Shown: piece after piece, positions 20,519-32,625 of the stretch
How the letters are laid out: each line of letters starts with the position of its first letter
Position numbering within the stretch: the first letter of the stretch is position 1
Assembly (NCBI GenBank): GCA_013285505.1
Contig: CP053450.1
Span: 1,782,796-1,846,795, forward strand
DNA length: 64,000 nt
Source of the DNA: Planctomycetota bacterium
GTDB lineage: Bacteria; Planctomycetota; Phycisphaerae; Phycisphaerales; UBA1924
Direction of reading: 5' to 3'
Program-made: the position numbers and the translations under genes
Notes under the pieces: generated by a model
Seen by the model: the letters and a program-made list of their open reading frames with translations, nothing else
Told to the model about the DNA's origin: nothing
Databases searched by the model: none

Positions 20519-20903
20519 CTACGGCTTCCGGGCCCGCTTTCGGGCCTCCTGGCGCATGGTCGTCCGCACCAGCCGCACCGCCGAGGTGACAAACCCGAGC
20601 ACCAGGCCGACCAGCCGCCCCCCAGGGCCCGGTGCCCCGCCACAGGTCGAAGAGGTAGCCCAGGGCGAACATCCCCAGCGTGCTGAAGACCAGGTCGAGG
20701 GCCATGCCCCACGCCCTGGCCGTCTCGACCATCGCCGAGGCGGGCCGGCGGCCGTCCGGCTCGGCCCCGCCCAGCCGGGCGGCCCGCTCGGCGGGCGACT
20801 CGCGGAGGACGTCGGGGATGGCCAGCCGCGGGTCCTCGGCGGGGGGCGGGGGCCCGCCGTGGGCCGGTGTTTCTTCCGGGGTTGGTGGCGTGTGGTCGGG
20901 CAT
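20519..20903 (-). CDS. AtpZ/AtpI-type small membrane protein, first gene of the atp operon, frame broken
   Basis: Start ATG 20903 with CGGAG five bases upstream. The first 55 residues are Pro-rich and charged (PDHTPPTPEETPAHGG). Then comes ARAWGMALDLVFSTLGMFALGYLFDLWRGTGPWG, matching the two-helix AtpZ family with its GYxxDxWxGTxPW motif. The frame changes near 20630, where GGCGGCTGG is probably a contracted GGCGGCGCTGG, and continues LVGLVLGFVTSAVRLVRTTM and a basic tail. About 128 residues when repaired. AtpZ proteins sit at the head of ATP synthase operons and have been linked with AtpI to Mg/Ca uptake or c-ring assembly. About 205 bp separate it from the next gene start. Confidence 0.75.
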
Positions 20904-21046
20904 GGGGCTCCGATCGGCCGGGCGGGGCGGGCGACGGGGGATGGTATTCGGGAGGGGGCGGCCGGGGCGCGGTGGAGGGTGGCGGGGGGGTGGTCGGGGC
21001 GGTGCGGGCGGCGGTCGGGGCTCGGGTGTCGGCGGCCGACGCTTGA

Positions 21047-21172
21047 GCCTTTGTCGCTGACGCCGGGGCTTTTGCCGCTGACGCTGGAGCTTTTGTCTCT
21101 GACGCTGGAGCTTTTGCCGCTGACTCCGGAGCTTTTGTCGCTGACGCTGGAGCGTCTGCGTCTGACGCTCGC
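21047..21172. repeat. Six-copy 21-bp tandem repeat in the alaS/atp gap
   Basis: Six consecutive 21-base units, best copies at 21068, 21089 and 21131, with consensus GCTTTTGYCGCTGACGCTGG plus A. The outermost copies are more diverged. On the minus strand the array can be read as a KAPASAT heptapeptide repeat inside an Ala/Pro-rich open frame starting at 21213; on the plus strand as an LxLTLEL-type repeat. Neither frame has a good ribosome site, so coding is unproven. The array sits in the 403-bp stretch 20904-21306 between the end of alaS and the atpZ-like gene; the rest of that stretch is extremely G/C-rich and shows no gene I can support. Confidence 0.85.
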
Positions 21173-21306
21173 CGGTCGGTGGCCGCCCCTGCCCGATCCC
21201 GGCCCTTCTGCACCGGGCTTTCACCGGGTCATACGGCCGGCCCCGGCCCCCCGGCCCCGGCGCGGCCGGACCGGGCGGCCCCCGACCCGCGGCCGGGCCC
21301 GCCGGC

Positions 21307-24193
<2,887 letters not shown>

Positions 24194-24346
24194 GGATGCG
24201 ATCGATCGGTGAGGGCCGAGGTGGGGACTGTGGGTGGGGTCTATGGGGGGAATCGGCCGATTGTAGCTTGGGCGGGCCCCGGGCCGCCCCTCTCCGACGG
24301 CCGCCCTCCGGACCGATCGTGATTCCTGAGACCTTGGAAGAGGCGT

Positions 24347-25771
24347 GTGACACCGATGCGAGAATGTGACCTGTGCGTGATCGGGAGCGGGCCGGCCGGC
24401 CAGAAGGCGGCCATCCAGGCCGCCAAGCTGGGCAAGCGGGTCGTGCTCGTCGAGCGGCGCGAGGTGCTCGGCGGCGTCGCCGTCAACACCGGGACCATCC
24501 CCTCCAAAGCCCTGCGCGAAGCCATCTTGGCGATGGTCAGCCGCCAGAGCGCCATGCCGCAGCCGGGCGATTTCAAGCTGGCCAGAGAGCACACCTTCCA
24601 CGAGCTGACCACCAGCGCCGGGCGGGTGATCGCGGCCGAGGTGGACATTGTGCAGCGGCACATGCGTTCCAACGGCGTGTCCGTGCTCCACGGCGCCGGC
24701 CGCTTTGAGGATGCCCACACGATCGTCGTCGAGAGTGTGCACGGTTCTGAGAAGGTGAAGGCGGACTTCGTGCTCATCGCGACGGGCACGACCCCGGCCC
24801 GGCCCGACACCATCGAATTCGACGGCCGCACGATCATCACCTCGGACGAGATCCTGAACCTCCCGTCGCTGCCCCATTCGATGATCATCGTGGGCGGCGG
24901 CGTGATCGGGACCGAGTACGCCTCCATGCTCAGCGTGATGGGCGTCAAGGTCACGCTCGTCGAGGGTCGCCACCGCATCCTCGACTTCGTGGATGGCGAG
25001 ATCGGCGAGGCCTTGCAGTACCACCTGCGCCAGACCGGCATGACGCTGCGGATGGGCGAGAAGGTCGTCCGGATCGAGCGGATCGAAAAAACCGCCGGCG
25101 CGAAGACGATCGACGAGCACATGGCCGAGGCGTTCTTCGAGAGCGGCAAGACGCTGCGGGCCGACTGTCTGCTCTACGCGGTGGGGCGGCAGGGGGCGAC
25201 GGCGGAGTTGGCACTCGAGAACGCCGGGCTGTGCGCCGACAACCGCGGCCGGGTCACGGTCAACGAGCACTTCCAGACCGAGGTGCCGCACATCTACGCG
25301 GCCGGCGACGTGATCGGCTTCCCGGCGCTGGCCTCGACCAGCATGGAGCAGGGCCGCGGCGCAGCCGGGCACATGTTCGGCGTGCCGATCGACCCGGTGT
25401 CGAAGCTGCTGCCCTACGGCATCTACTCGATCCCCGAGCTCTCGATGGTCGGCTGGACCGAGGAGAAGCTGACCGAGGAGGGCATCCCCTTCGAGACCGG
25501 CGTTGCTCAGTACCGCGAGATCGCGCGGGGCCAGCTGCTCGGCGATGACATCGGGATGCTCAAGCTGTTGATTCATCAGGAGTCCCACGCGATCCTCGGC
25601 GTCCACGTGATCGGCACCGGCGCGACCGAGCTGGTCCACATCGGCCAGTGCGCCATCGCCTTCAACGCGACGGTGGAGTACTTCGTCAACGCGGTGTTCA
25701 ACTACCCGACGCTGGCCGAGTGCTACAAGGTCGCGGCGATGAACGGCCTGAACAAGATCAAGGGCGTCTGA
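24347..25771 (+). CDS. sthA: Soluble pyridine nucleotide transhydrogenase
   Basis: 474 residues from GTG 24347; ATG 24356 in the same frame is an alternative start. It is a flavoprotein disulfide reductase fold: CVIGSGPAGQKAAIQAAKLG (FAD), then VAVNTGTIPSKALR. The position of the first redox Cys is Thr (GTIPSK instead of GCIPSK), which distinguishes SthA from dihydrolipoamide dehydrogenase. The second nucleotide site is MIIVGGGVIGTEYASMLSV, followed by IYAAGDVIGFPALASTSMEQ and a dimer domain with GVHVIGTGATELVHIGQCAI. It balances NADPH and NADH. It is a stand-alone gene, divergent from alaS (153 bp), with 137 bp before the next gene. Confidence 0.92.
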   Translation: MTPMRECDLCVIGSGPAGQKAAIQAAKLGKRVVLVERREVLGGVAVNTGTIPSKALREAILAMVSRQSAMPQPGDFKLAREHTFHELTTSAGRVIAAEVDIVQRHMRSNGVSVLHGAGRFEDAHTIVVESVHGSEKVKADFVLIATGTTPARPDTIEFDGRTIITSDEILNLPSLPHSMIIVGGGVIGTEYASMLSVMGVKVTLVEGRHRILDFVDGEIGEALQYHLRQTGMTLRMGEKVVRIERIEKTAGAKTIDEHMAEAFFESGKTLRADCLLYAVGRQGATAELALENAGLCADNRGRVTVNEHFQTEVPHIYAAGDVIGFPALASTSMEQGRGAAGHMFGVPIDPVSKLLPYGIYSIPELSMVGWTEEKLTEEGIPFETGVAQYREIARGQLLGDDIGMLKLLIHQESHAILGVHVIGTGATELVHIGQCAIAFNATVEYFVNAVFNYPTLAECYKVAAMNGLNKIKGV

Positions 25772-25908
25772 ACCGCCGATCGCCAGCGCCTTCCGGGCGG
25801 GGCTCGCCGCCTCCGGTGCGGCCCCCTGTGCGGCCCGGGGGGCTCTGGCCGGGCCCGCCGAGCCGGTCCGGGCTCGCGGGACCACCGCGCGGAAGCTACG
25901 CTGCTCTC

Positions 25909-27092
25909 GTGGCCAAGAAAGCGAGCAAGAAAAACCACCCGCAAGAAGGCCCCCGCACGCCGGGGCAAGCCTGCGGCCGAGCTGGCCGCCAAGCCGGACG
26001 CCGGGCTGACCTCCGCCGGTCTTTCGGTCGGCCTCGACGGGGTGCTCGGGCAGGAACACGCTGTGGGCGTGCTCGACGCGGCGGTGTCCTCCGGGCGGCT
26101 CCATCACGCGTGGCTCTTTCACGGGCCGGAAGGCGTCGGCAAGTTCACCACGGCGGCTCGCGTTCGCGGCCGTGATCCTCGACCCGACCTCCGGGCCCGA
26201 TCTGTCCGGACGCGTCCGGCCCGATCCCGAGAGCGAGGTCCAGCGGCTGCTCCGCGGCGGCTCACACCCCGACCTGCGAGTGGTGCGGAAAGAGCTCGCG
26301 GCCTACAGCCGCGAGGACCGGGTTCGCCGCAGCATGCAGACCTCCATCTCGATCGAGGTCGTGCGGGAGTTCCTGATCGAGCCGGCCTCGCGGACCCGCG
26401 TCGTGCAGGGCGAGTCGCTCGCGTCCAAGGTCTTCATCGTGGACGAGGCCCACCTGCTCGGGCGCGAGGCGCAGGACACGATGCTCAAAACGCTCGAAGA
26501 GCCTGGCCCGGGCGTGGTGCTCATCCTTGTGACATCCAGCGAAGACCAGCTCCGGCCGACCATCCGCAGCCGGTGTCAGCGTGTCGGGTTCCGGCCGCTC
26601 GACAACGCGGCCATGGCGCGATGGATCGACCAGAGCGGGCTCGACATGGCGGGCATCGACGCCGAGTGGGCCGTCTCGTTCGCCGATGGCTCGCCCGGAG
26701 TGCTCACCGAACTGGTGAGCGGCGGGCTCGGGGCGTGGCACGCCGAACTCCGCGGCACGATGGACCGCCTCGCCGACGGCGTCAGCGTGATCGACGCGGG
26801 GAAGACGCTTTCGAAGCTTGTTGACAGTGCCGCGGCCGTGGCGGTCGAGGGCAAGGCGCACGCGAGCAAGGCGGTCGCCAATCGCGCGGCCGCGTCGCGG
26901 ATGTTCCGGTTGTTGGGGGAGAGCTTCCGCACCGCGATGCGGGGTTCGGCGGCGGTGGGGCGGGTCGAGGACGCCGAGCGTCTCACCGCGTGCATCACGG
27001 CGTGCCAGGAGGCCGAGCGTCAGCTCGACTCGAACGTGGCGCTGGGCCCGGTTTTCGAGAACCTGGCCGCGAGGTGCGGGGTGGAGCGGTAG
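25909..27092 (+). CDS. holB: DNA polymerase III delta-prime subunit, frame broken
   Basis: Start GTG 25909. A very basic N-terminal tail (AKKASKK, then TTRKKAPARRGKPA) contains a frame change at a run of five A near 25930. Then come VLGQEHAVGVLDAAVSSGRL, HAWLFHGPEGVGKFTTA (Walker A), a second frame change near 26158 (GGCGGCTCGCG, two bases short), and VFIVDEAHLLGREAQDTMLK with TLEEP (Walker B and sensor region), then IRSRCQRVGFRPL. This is the clamp-loader ATPase order of HolB/DnaX. Repaired length is about 394. There is no visible four-Cys zinc module and no long tau-type extension, so delta-prime is preferred over DnaX. Confidence 0.85.
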
Positions 27093-27134
27093 CCGCGGGT
27101 AGGCGGCGTCTGCATGCGAGATTGTGGTAGTTGC

Positions 27135-27593
27135 TCAGCCCTGGGCGGAGAAGCCGGTGGGCTCGGGCGAGTGGGCGGTGTCGGCGGGCGTGTCCGCGGT
27201 GTTGGCCACACGCTCGGTGGCGACCTTCTCCATGAGCATGGCCCAGGTCTCGCGTTCGTAGCGGAGCAGGTCGGCGGCCTTCTCGAGCCTCGGGAGGCTC
27301 CGGTTGAGGCTCGCGTCGATCAGCTCGCGGTAGAGGTACATGTAGACCGAGCGGACGCGTTCGGCGAGCTCGCGGTCGACATCGGGGCTCACCGAGGTGG
27401 CCAGCTCGAGCACGATGGCCCGGGCCTGTGTGATGCCGTTGTAGGAGGCTTCGTAGTCCTTGTTCCCGAGGCCGTCGATAGCCTGCTGGAGGAACCGGAT
27501 CGAGCCGTCGAGCAGCATGAGCCGCAGCTGCTGCGGCGACGCGGTGAGGACCTGGGTGCGGAGGTAGGCGTTGGCTTCGGTGGCGGTTGTCAT
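27135..27593 (-). CDS. fliS: Flagellar export chaperone FliS
   Basis: 152 residues from ATG 27593, intact. It has the family core: NAYLRTQVLTASPQQLRLML, LDGSIRFLQQAIDGL, the ARAIVLELATSVSPDVDREL helix and VYMYLYRELIDASLNR. A short acidic tail (VANTADTPADTAHSPEPTG) is extra. FliS binds the C-terminal helices of flagellin in the cytosol and keeps it unfolded for export. It lies directly downstream of fliD (68 bp), the standard fliD-fliS order. Confidence 0.95.
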   Translation of the reverse strand: MTTATEANAYLRTQVLTASPQQLRLMLLDGSIRFLQQAIDGLGNKDYEASYNGITQARAIVLELATSVSPDVDRELAERVRSVYMYLYRELIDASLNRSLPRLEKAADLLRYERETWAMLMEKVATERVANTADTPADTAHSPEPTGFSAQG

Positions 27594-27661
27594 GACGGTG
27601 CTTATCGGTGTGTCCCGCGGGCGACTTCAGGGAGACTCGCGGCGATTTCGGAGATCCGTCC

Positions 27662-30515
27662 TCAGCCCTGAAGAGCCAGGAGGGCGCTCTGCTGGCTGGA
27701 GAGCGACGCCAACGCCGTCTCCATCGCGAGGAACTGGCGTTCGAGCCTCACGCGTTTGGCGTCGAGCTGGATGTTGAACTGCTCGATCCGCTTCTCCTGG
27801 AGCTCGATCTGGTCGGCGAAGGTCTTGTCCTTGTTGGTGAAGATGCCGTCCACCGAGTCGAGATAGTTGTCGGCCAGCTCCTCGAACTGGAAGATGAGCC
27901 CCAGCTTGCTGAACTGTTCGGAGATGTCCGTGTTGCGGACGAACACGCCGTCCTCGATCTCGGTCTCGGTCTCCTGCGTGATCTGCTCCCGGGCGGTCAG
28001 GAGTTCGGCGACGGCATCGAAGTCCTGTTCCATCGCGTCGCGGAACTTGTCCCGGTCGAGCTCGAGCTTCCCGCCTTCGCCGACGGTGATGCCCACCTGC
28101 GACATGCGGCTGAACTCGTCGTCCACGCCGATCGGCTCGCCGAGGCTGGTGCGGTTCATGGTGGACTGGAGGATCGCGAGGGTGCTCTCGCCGAGGAGCG
28201 GGCCGCGGACCTCGGTCTCCGAGTCGTACCGGGTCTGGAAGTCGATCCGGTTGAGCACCTCGTTGTAGGCCGCGATGAACTCTTCGACGGCGGTGATGAT
28301 CTTGTCGGAGTCTCGGGAAATGGTGAGGTTGACCACCTCTTCGCTGGTGGTGTTCAGGTCGATGGTCACGCCGGGGATGACGTCGTCGAGCGTGTTGCTC
28401 GACTTGGTCAGCAGCACCGCCTTGGCGGGGTCGGACGAGCCGTAGAAGACGAGGGCGTCGTTGCCCTCGTCGAGGGTCGAGAGGTTCAGGCCGAGGCCGC
28501 CGTCGTCCACGATGAAGCGTCCGTCGACGCCCGTCGCCCGGGCCGAGAAGCTGAGCCGGTAGGGGTTGCTGCCGGTGCCGTCGTTGAGGATCGTGGCGCG
28601 GACCGGCGAGCCGGTCGCGTCGTTGATCTTCTGCGCGATCTCGTTGAGTGAGTCGGTGGCCTCGAACTCGACCTCGACCTCCGCCGAGCCGTCGATGAAG
28701 TTGTCGTCGCCGGTGCCCGACGACTCGCCCTTGATCTTGAGCGCCTTGGCGACGGTGCCGGAGACGTCCTCGACGAGGATGGTCGTGCCGCCGTCCGGCT
28801 CGCCGTCCTTCTCTTCGATCATCAGGCCGTCGCCCTTGTCGTTCAGCCGGACGTTGATGTTGGCCCCGGCCGCGTCGGCCTGTCCCTGGATCTCGGTGAC
28901 CAGGTCGAAGACGCTCTCAGAGTCCGAGCCGATCTTGACCGTGAACGAGACACCGTTGCCGTCGGTGATGCGGATGTCGCCGGTGCCGATGCCGGCACCG
29001 CTGTTGAGATCGTCGAGCCGGGTCGCCATCCCGAAGTACTTGTGCTGCAGGTTGGTGCCGGTGACCGAGTCCTCTGCCACACCGGCCACGTCGGTGGCGA
29101 TGCCGAGGCTCTCGGCAGTGTCGCCCGTGATGATCAGGTTGCTCGAGCCGCCGGTCGAATCGGTCACCTGCAACCCGTTGCCGATGTTGCTCAGCGAGAC
29201 CGACAGTCGGCCGCCGTTGCCCGCGTCGTCGTTGATCAGCCTGGCGATGTCGTCGACCGTCTGGGCGCTCGAGATATCGATGGCGAATGCGGTCCCGTCG
29301 CGGGCCGTAAAGTTGAGGATGCCGTCGCCGCCCAGGCCGGTGCCGCCGTTGAGGTTGCTGACCAGCGTGGTGTTGAGCCCGGACAAACGCTGTTCGCCGG
29401 TCAGCGTGCCGGTGGCGTTGCCCAGGATGCCCAGGTTCGCGGCCGTCGTCGACTTGGCCTTGGCCTCGGTCACGTCGATATCACGCCCCAGCGCGTTGGT
29501 GATGACGAGGCGCCCGTTGGAAATCGACGCGCTGGCCGACGAGCCGAGCCCGGCGTCGGCGATCGCCGTATTGATCCGGTCCACGACGCCCTGCATGCTC
29601 TTGACCGCGCCCTCGGTTTCGACGAGTTCGCCGTCAATCGTCTCCCAGACCGAGCCGAGATTGACCCTGACGTTCGTGTCGATCGAGTCGCTGACGTCCA
29701 CGGTGATCGTAAAGTCGTAGCGATCCTCGCCGACATCGGTGCCGATGAACACCCCGTTGCCGTCGTTGAGCTGGCCGAGCGTGGTGTTGCCGGTCAGGGC
29801 GTACACGGTGTCGCCCGTGAGCGTGCCGCCGGTGGAGTTCCCGGCAATCCCCAGGCTCGCGGCGGTGGTGTACCCGCTGCCGTTGGAGATCGAGAAATCG
29901 GACCCGCCGGTGATCTTGAGCGCACCGCCCTCGGTGCTCGCGGCGATGTCGAGCCCCGAGCTGTTGATCGCGTCGAGCACGTCGTTGACGGTGACGGCCT
30001 TCGACAGATCAACCGTCGCGCTGTTGGAGCCCTGCGTGATCACGATCTTGCCGCGGGCGATGCCCTCGCCGTCGTTGAGGTCGGCCAGCGCGATGTCCCG
30101 ATCAAGACGCCCCGCGGCCGACTCGAACGTGAACGACGAGGCGTTGATCGCCGTCGAATCGGCGTCGGAGAAGCCCCGCGAGAGCCGCCTGCTGGCTCGA
30201 GACCAGCCGGTCAACCAGGAACGAGTAGTTGCCCGGCACCGCCGAGCGTGACGCGACCGCCGAGAGGACCGCGTCGTTGCCGCTGGCCGCCTTCATCGAG
30301 TCGAACGTGAACTCGGTCCGGAACCGGCGCGACGCGGTCTGCAGCGCTCCGAGCTTGGAGTTGATGTCGAGATAGGCACCCTGCTGGATCTGCAGGTTGA
30401 AGATCCGCCGCTGCGCAAGGTCGCGGGGGCGGCCCTCGATCGCGAGCAGCTGCGTGATCAGTGCCGAAGTGTCGATGCCGCTGAAGAGCCCGATGTTGCT
30501 GGTGATGCCGCTCAT
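27662..30515 (-). CDS. fliD: Flagellar hook-associated protein 2 (filament cap), expanded, frame broken once
   Basis: Start ATG 30515. The N-terminus (SNIGLFSGIDTSALITQLLA, then EGRPRDLAQRRI) is the FliD_N signature. The frame changes near 30173 (GCGGCTCTCG, probably GCGGCGCTCTCG) and then stays open to 27662. Repaired length is about 951, much longer than the common 450-700. The extra length is made of several related blocks of the flagellin-IN kind: LGIAGNSTGGTLTG, LGILGNATGTLTG and ESLGIATDVAG each follow an ITxGxxFSI-like strand. The C-terminus (LNRIDFQTRYDSETEVRGPL to LASLSSQQSALLALQG) has the coiled FliD_C form. It caps the growing filament and guides flagellin folding. Confidence 0.93.
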
Positions 30516-30582
30516 GATCGCTCTCTCTGTTTGTAATCGTCGCGGGAGGCCGGCGTGCCGGTCGTCCCGCGGAAGGACTGCT

Positions 30583-30810
30583 TCAGGCGGCCCGGCGGCC
30601 GTCCAGGATTCCCGCACCCCGCGCCATCTCCGGGGCCGAGCCCGAAGAAGTCGGTCGGAGCACCAGACCGAGCGCATATCGGCGGCTCGGCCGATCCAGG
30701 CCGCGTGCTCGCAGCGCCATCAGGTCCGAAGCCCAAGGCGCAAGAACTGCGCGGAATCTCCGCCGAGCGTCGTCCACCGCAGCACAGGATTGGTTGTCGG
30801 TCTCGTGCAT
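30583..30810 (-). CDS. Possible small hypothetical protein upstream of fliD
   Basis: 75 codons from ATG 30810 with GGAG about six bases upstream. The product would be basic (RRRFRAVLAPWASDLMALRA), with no signal or membrane segment and no family I know. It ends 67 bp before the fliD start on the same strand. Support is limited to the ribosome site, position and an open frame, and the surrounding DNA is GC-rich enough to give chance frames. The remaining part of the 30516-31028 gap (about 510 bp) shows no other convincing gene and should hold the promoter region for fliD and for the divergent gene at 31029. Confidence 0.3.
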   Translation of the reverse strand: MHETDNQSCAAVDDARRRFRAVLAPWASDLMALRARGLDRPSRRYALGLVLRPTSSGSAPEMARGAGILDGRRAA

Positions 30811-31028
30811 CCGTGCTCCAGACCGCCTGCCGGGCGGGTACGCAACTCCCGGGCCAGAGCGGGGCGAGTGCCCGGTGGCCCGTGTCTGGGGACATATCGG
30901 CCGGATCGGGCTGTGCGCTCGCCCGGACTGCGGGATTGGACGATGATCGGCGTGGCGGTCGATCCACGCGGCTCGTTCGCCGAAGGAATGCCCGAACGAC
31001 CCCGCCCCCGGTGCGTAGGATCGCAGCC

Positions 31029-31775
31029 ATGACCAGCAAGGCCGCAGAGCCCCAATCAGAAGACGCCAAGGATCGTCTCGCCCCGCTCAGGCTGGGCGTG
31101 CTGATCGTGTCGGCCGCCGTCGGGCTCTCCGCAGTGTGGGGAGCTTGGGACGCCGTCGGACGAGAGCCAAGGGTCTGGGCGTTGTTCGGATTCGAACTCA
31201 TCACCCTCGCGGCATCCGTGATCGGCGTCCTCGTCGGGCTCGGCAAGTTCCGCGAGGCACCCGCGCTCTCGGCCTTCTCCATCGCCGGAACCGTCTTCGC
31301 TTCCGCGACCCTCGGCCGATTCAGCGCCATCGTCACCCGGGCCGCGGACGCCGGCTCCGAGGGGCAGGCGGTCCGGCAGATGCTCAAAGACCCCGTGTTC
31401 GACGCGAGGTTTCTCGCGTCGGTGGTGCTGGGCGCGCTGGCCCTCAGCCTCGCCCTCGGCAAGGACTCCCGCTCGTGGAGCAAGCTGGCCGGCGGGATCG
31501 GCGCCGCTCTGCCGGTGCTCGCAACGCTGGTGTGGATGCTCGGCTCGGGCCGGGCCTGGCTGCTCGCTCCGGTCGAGAACGCGTCCGACATCGCCCGGGT
31601 AGTGGGAGCCCTGCTCGGCGGCCTCGCCCTCGTGGTGCTGGCGTCGATGGCGGTGCACCTGGTCGTGCGGGCCTTCGAGGTCCGGCTGGATCCGGTGGGC
31701 GTGGCCAGTGCCGCGGGCCGCCGCGGCGGGACACCGCGAAAGACCGCTCCCGCAAATCCCAACAAGGGTGCATGA
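31029..31775 (+). CDS. Hypothetical multi-pass membrane protein
   Basis: 248 residues from ATG 31029. Segments near residues 22-40 (LRLGVLIVSAAVGLSAVWGA), 50-70 (VWALFGFELITLAASVIGVL), 85-100, 125-142, 152-172 and 190-212 are hydrophobic; about six spans are likely. The C-terminal 25 residues are basic (AAGRRGGTPRKTAPANPNKG). I do not recognise the family. Its stop overlaps the start of the next gene (ATGA), so both products are probably made together and may act together at the membrane. Confidence 0.65.
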   Translation: MTSKAAEPQSEDAKDRLAPLRLGVLIVSAAVGLSAVWGAWDAVGREPRVWALFGFELITLAASVIGVLVGLGKFREAPALSAFSIAGTVFASATLGRFSAIVTRAADAGSEGQAVRQMLKDPVFDARFLASVVLGALALSLALGKDSRSWSKLAGGIGAALPVLATLVWMLGSGRAWLLAPVENASDIARVVGALLGGLALVVLASMAVHLVVRAFEVRLDPVGVASAAGRRGGTPRKTAPANPNKGA

Positions 31776-32482
31776 GCGAAATCTTTGCCGTTATTGGTGT
31801 CGCGGTCGTGGCGATCGTTTTGGGTATCGGTGTGGGCTATGTGTGGCTTGTCCGCCGCTCGGCCGCCCAGCCGACCAAGATCGATGTCCACGGCGTGACC
31901 GAGCGTGTCCGGGCGACCGGATCGCTGGTCGGGCTCGAGGTCGCGGCCAAGGAGATCGCCACCGCCACCAAGGGCTGGGGCTGGCTGCCGCCGATCGTGC
32001 TCAGCCAGGCCAAGCTCGCGATGATCTTCCAGTTCGAGAAGCAATACGCCGTCGATCTCGGTGCGCTCCGTCCCGACGACGTCGAACGCCTCGGCACCGG
32101 CAGCTTCCGTATCACGCTCCCGACGATCCAGGGCAAGCTGCGGCTCGTGGACGTGTCCCCCTACGACATCCAGTCCGGCAAGGTGATGGGCCTGCTCGAT
32201 GTCATACCGATGGGTGCCGAGCGGCAGCGCGAGCTGATGAAGGCGGCCCAGGAACAGGCCGGCGAGCTGCTGGGCGGCTCCGAAGCGCAGTACGTCCGCC
32301 GGGCCCAGGCGAGCATCGAGAAGCAGCTGCGGGCGTTGCTCGGGCTCTTCGAGGTCGAACTCGAGATCCGCTGGCGCGAAGAGGTTTCTCGTGAATTCGA
32401 GATGCGGATCCCCGAGGAACTCACCCCCGAGAAGATCAGCAAGCCCAAATTCAAGCCGAAGCTCACGCTCGTGGCGAGTTGA
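31772..32482 (+). CDS. Membrane-anchored DUF4230-like protein
   Basis: 236 residues from ATG 31772, overlapping the previous stop. One N-terminal membrane helix (IFAVIGVAVVAIVLGIGVGY) is followed by a short basic turn, then a soluble domain: VTERVRATGSLVGLEVAAKE, LAMIFQFEKQYAVDLGALR, FRITLPTIQGKLRLVDVSPY, and a helical part with QRELMKAAQEQAGELLG. The pattern of an anchored domain with a VDLxxL strand followed by a short beta repeat resembles DUF4230, whose role is unknown; the match is by eye. The end is basic (KISKPKFKPKLTL). It is predicted to face the periplasm. Confidence 0.6.
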   Translation: MSEIFAVIGVAVVAIVLGIGVGYVWLVRRSAAQPTKIDVHGVTERVRATGSLVGLEVAAKEIATATKGWGWLPPIVLSQAKLAMIFQFEKQYAVDLGALRPDDVERLGTGSFRITLPTIQGKLRLVDVSPYDIQSGKVMGLLDVIPMGAERQRELMKAAQEQAGELLGGSEAQYVRRAQASIEKQLRALLGLFEVELEIRWREEVSREFEMRIPEELTPEKISKPKFKPKLTLVAS

Positions 32483-32625
32483 GCGGGGCAGAAACCCGGA
32501 GATTTGCAGACCCTCAGTTTCGGCGTCGGTTCTACGAATTCAGAGTTTGGGTTCGTGCCCTTGGACGCCGACACTGAGCGAGTCTTCGAGTGAAGTGTCG
32601 GACGATCGGCGCCGGAAAACTACTC

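Noticed and set aside
24347..25771. Dihydrolipoamide dehydrogenase
   Set aside because: The first redox Cys is Thr (GTIPSK), and no 2-oxoacid dehydrogenase genes are adjacent; SthA fits better.
25909..27092. dnaX (tau/gamma)
   Set aside because: No zinc-binding four-Cys module and no tau-type C-terminal extension were seen; size and order fit delta-prime.
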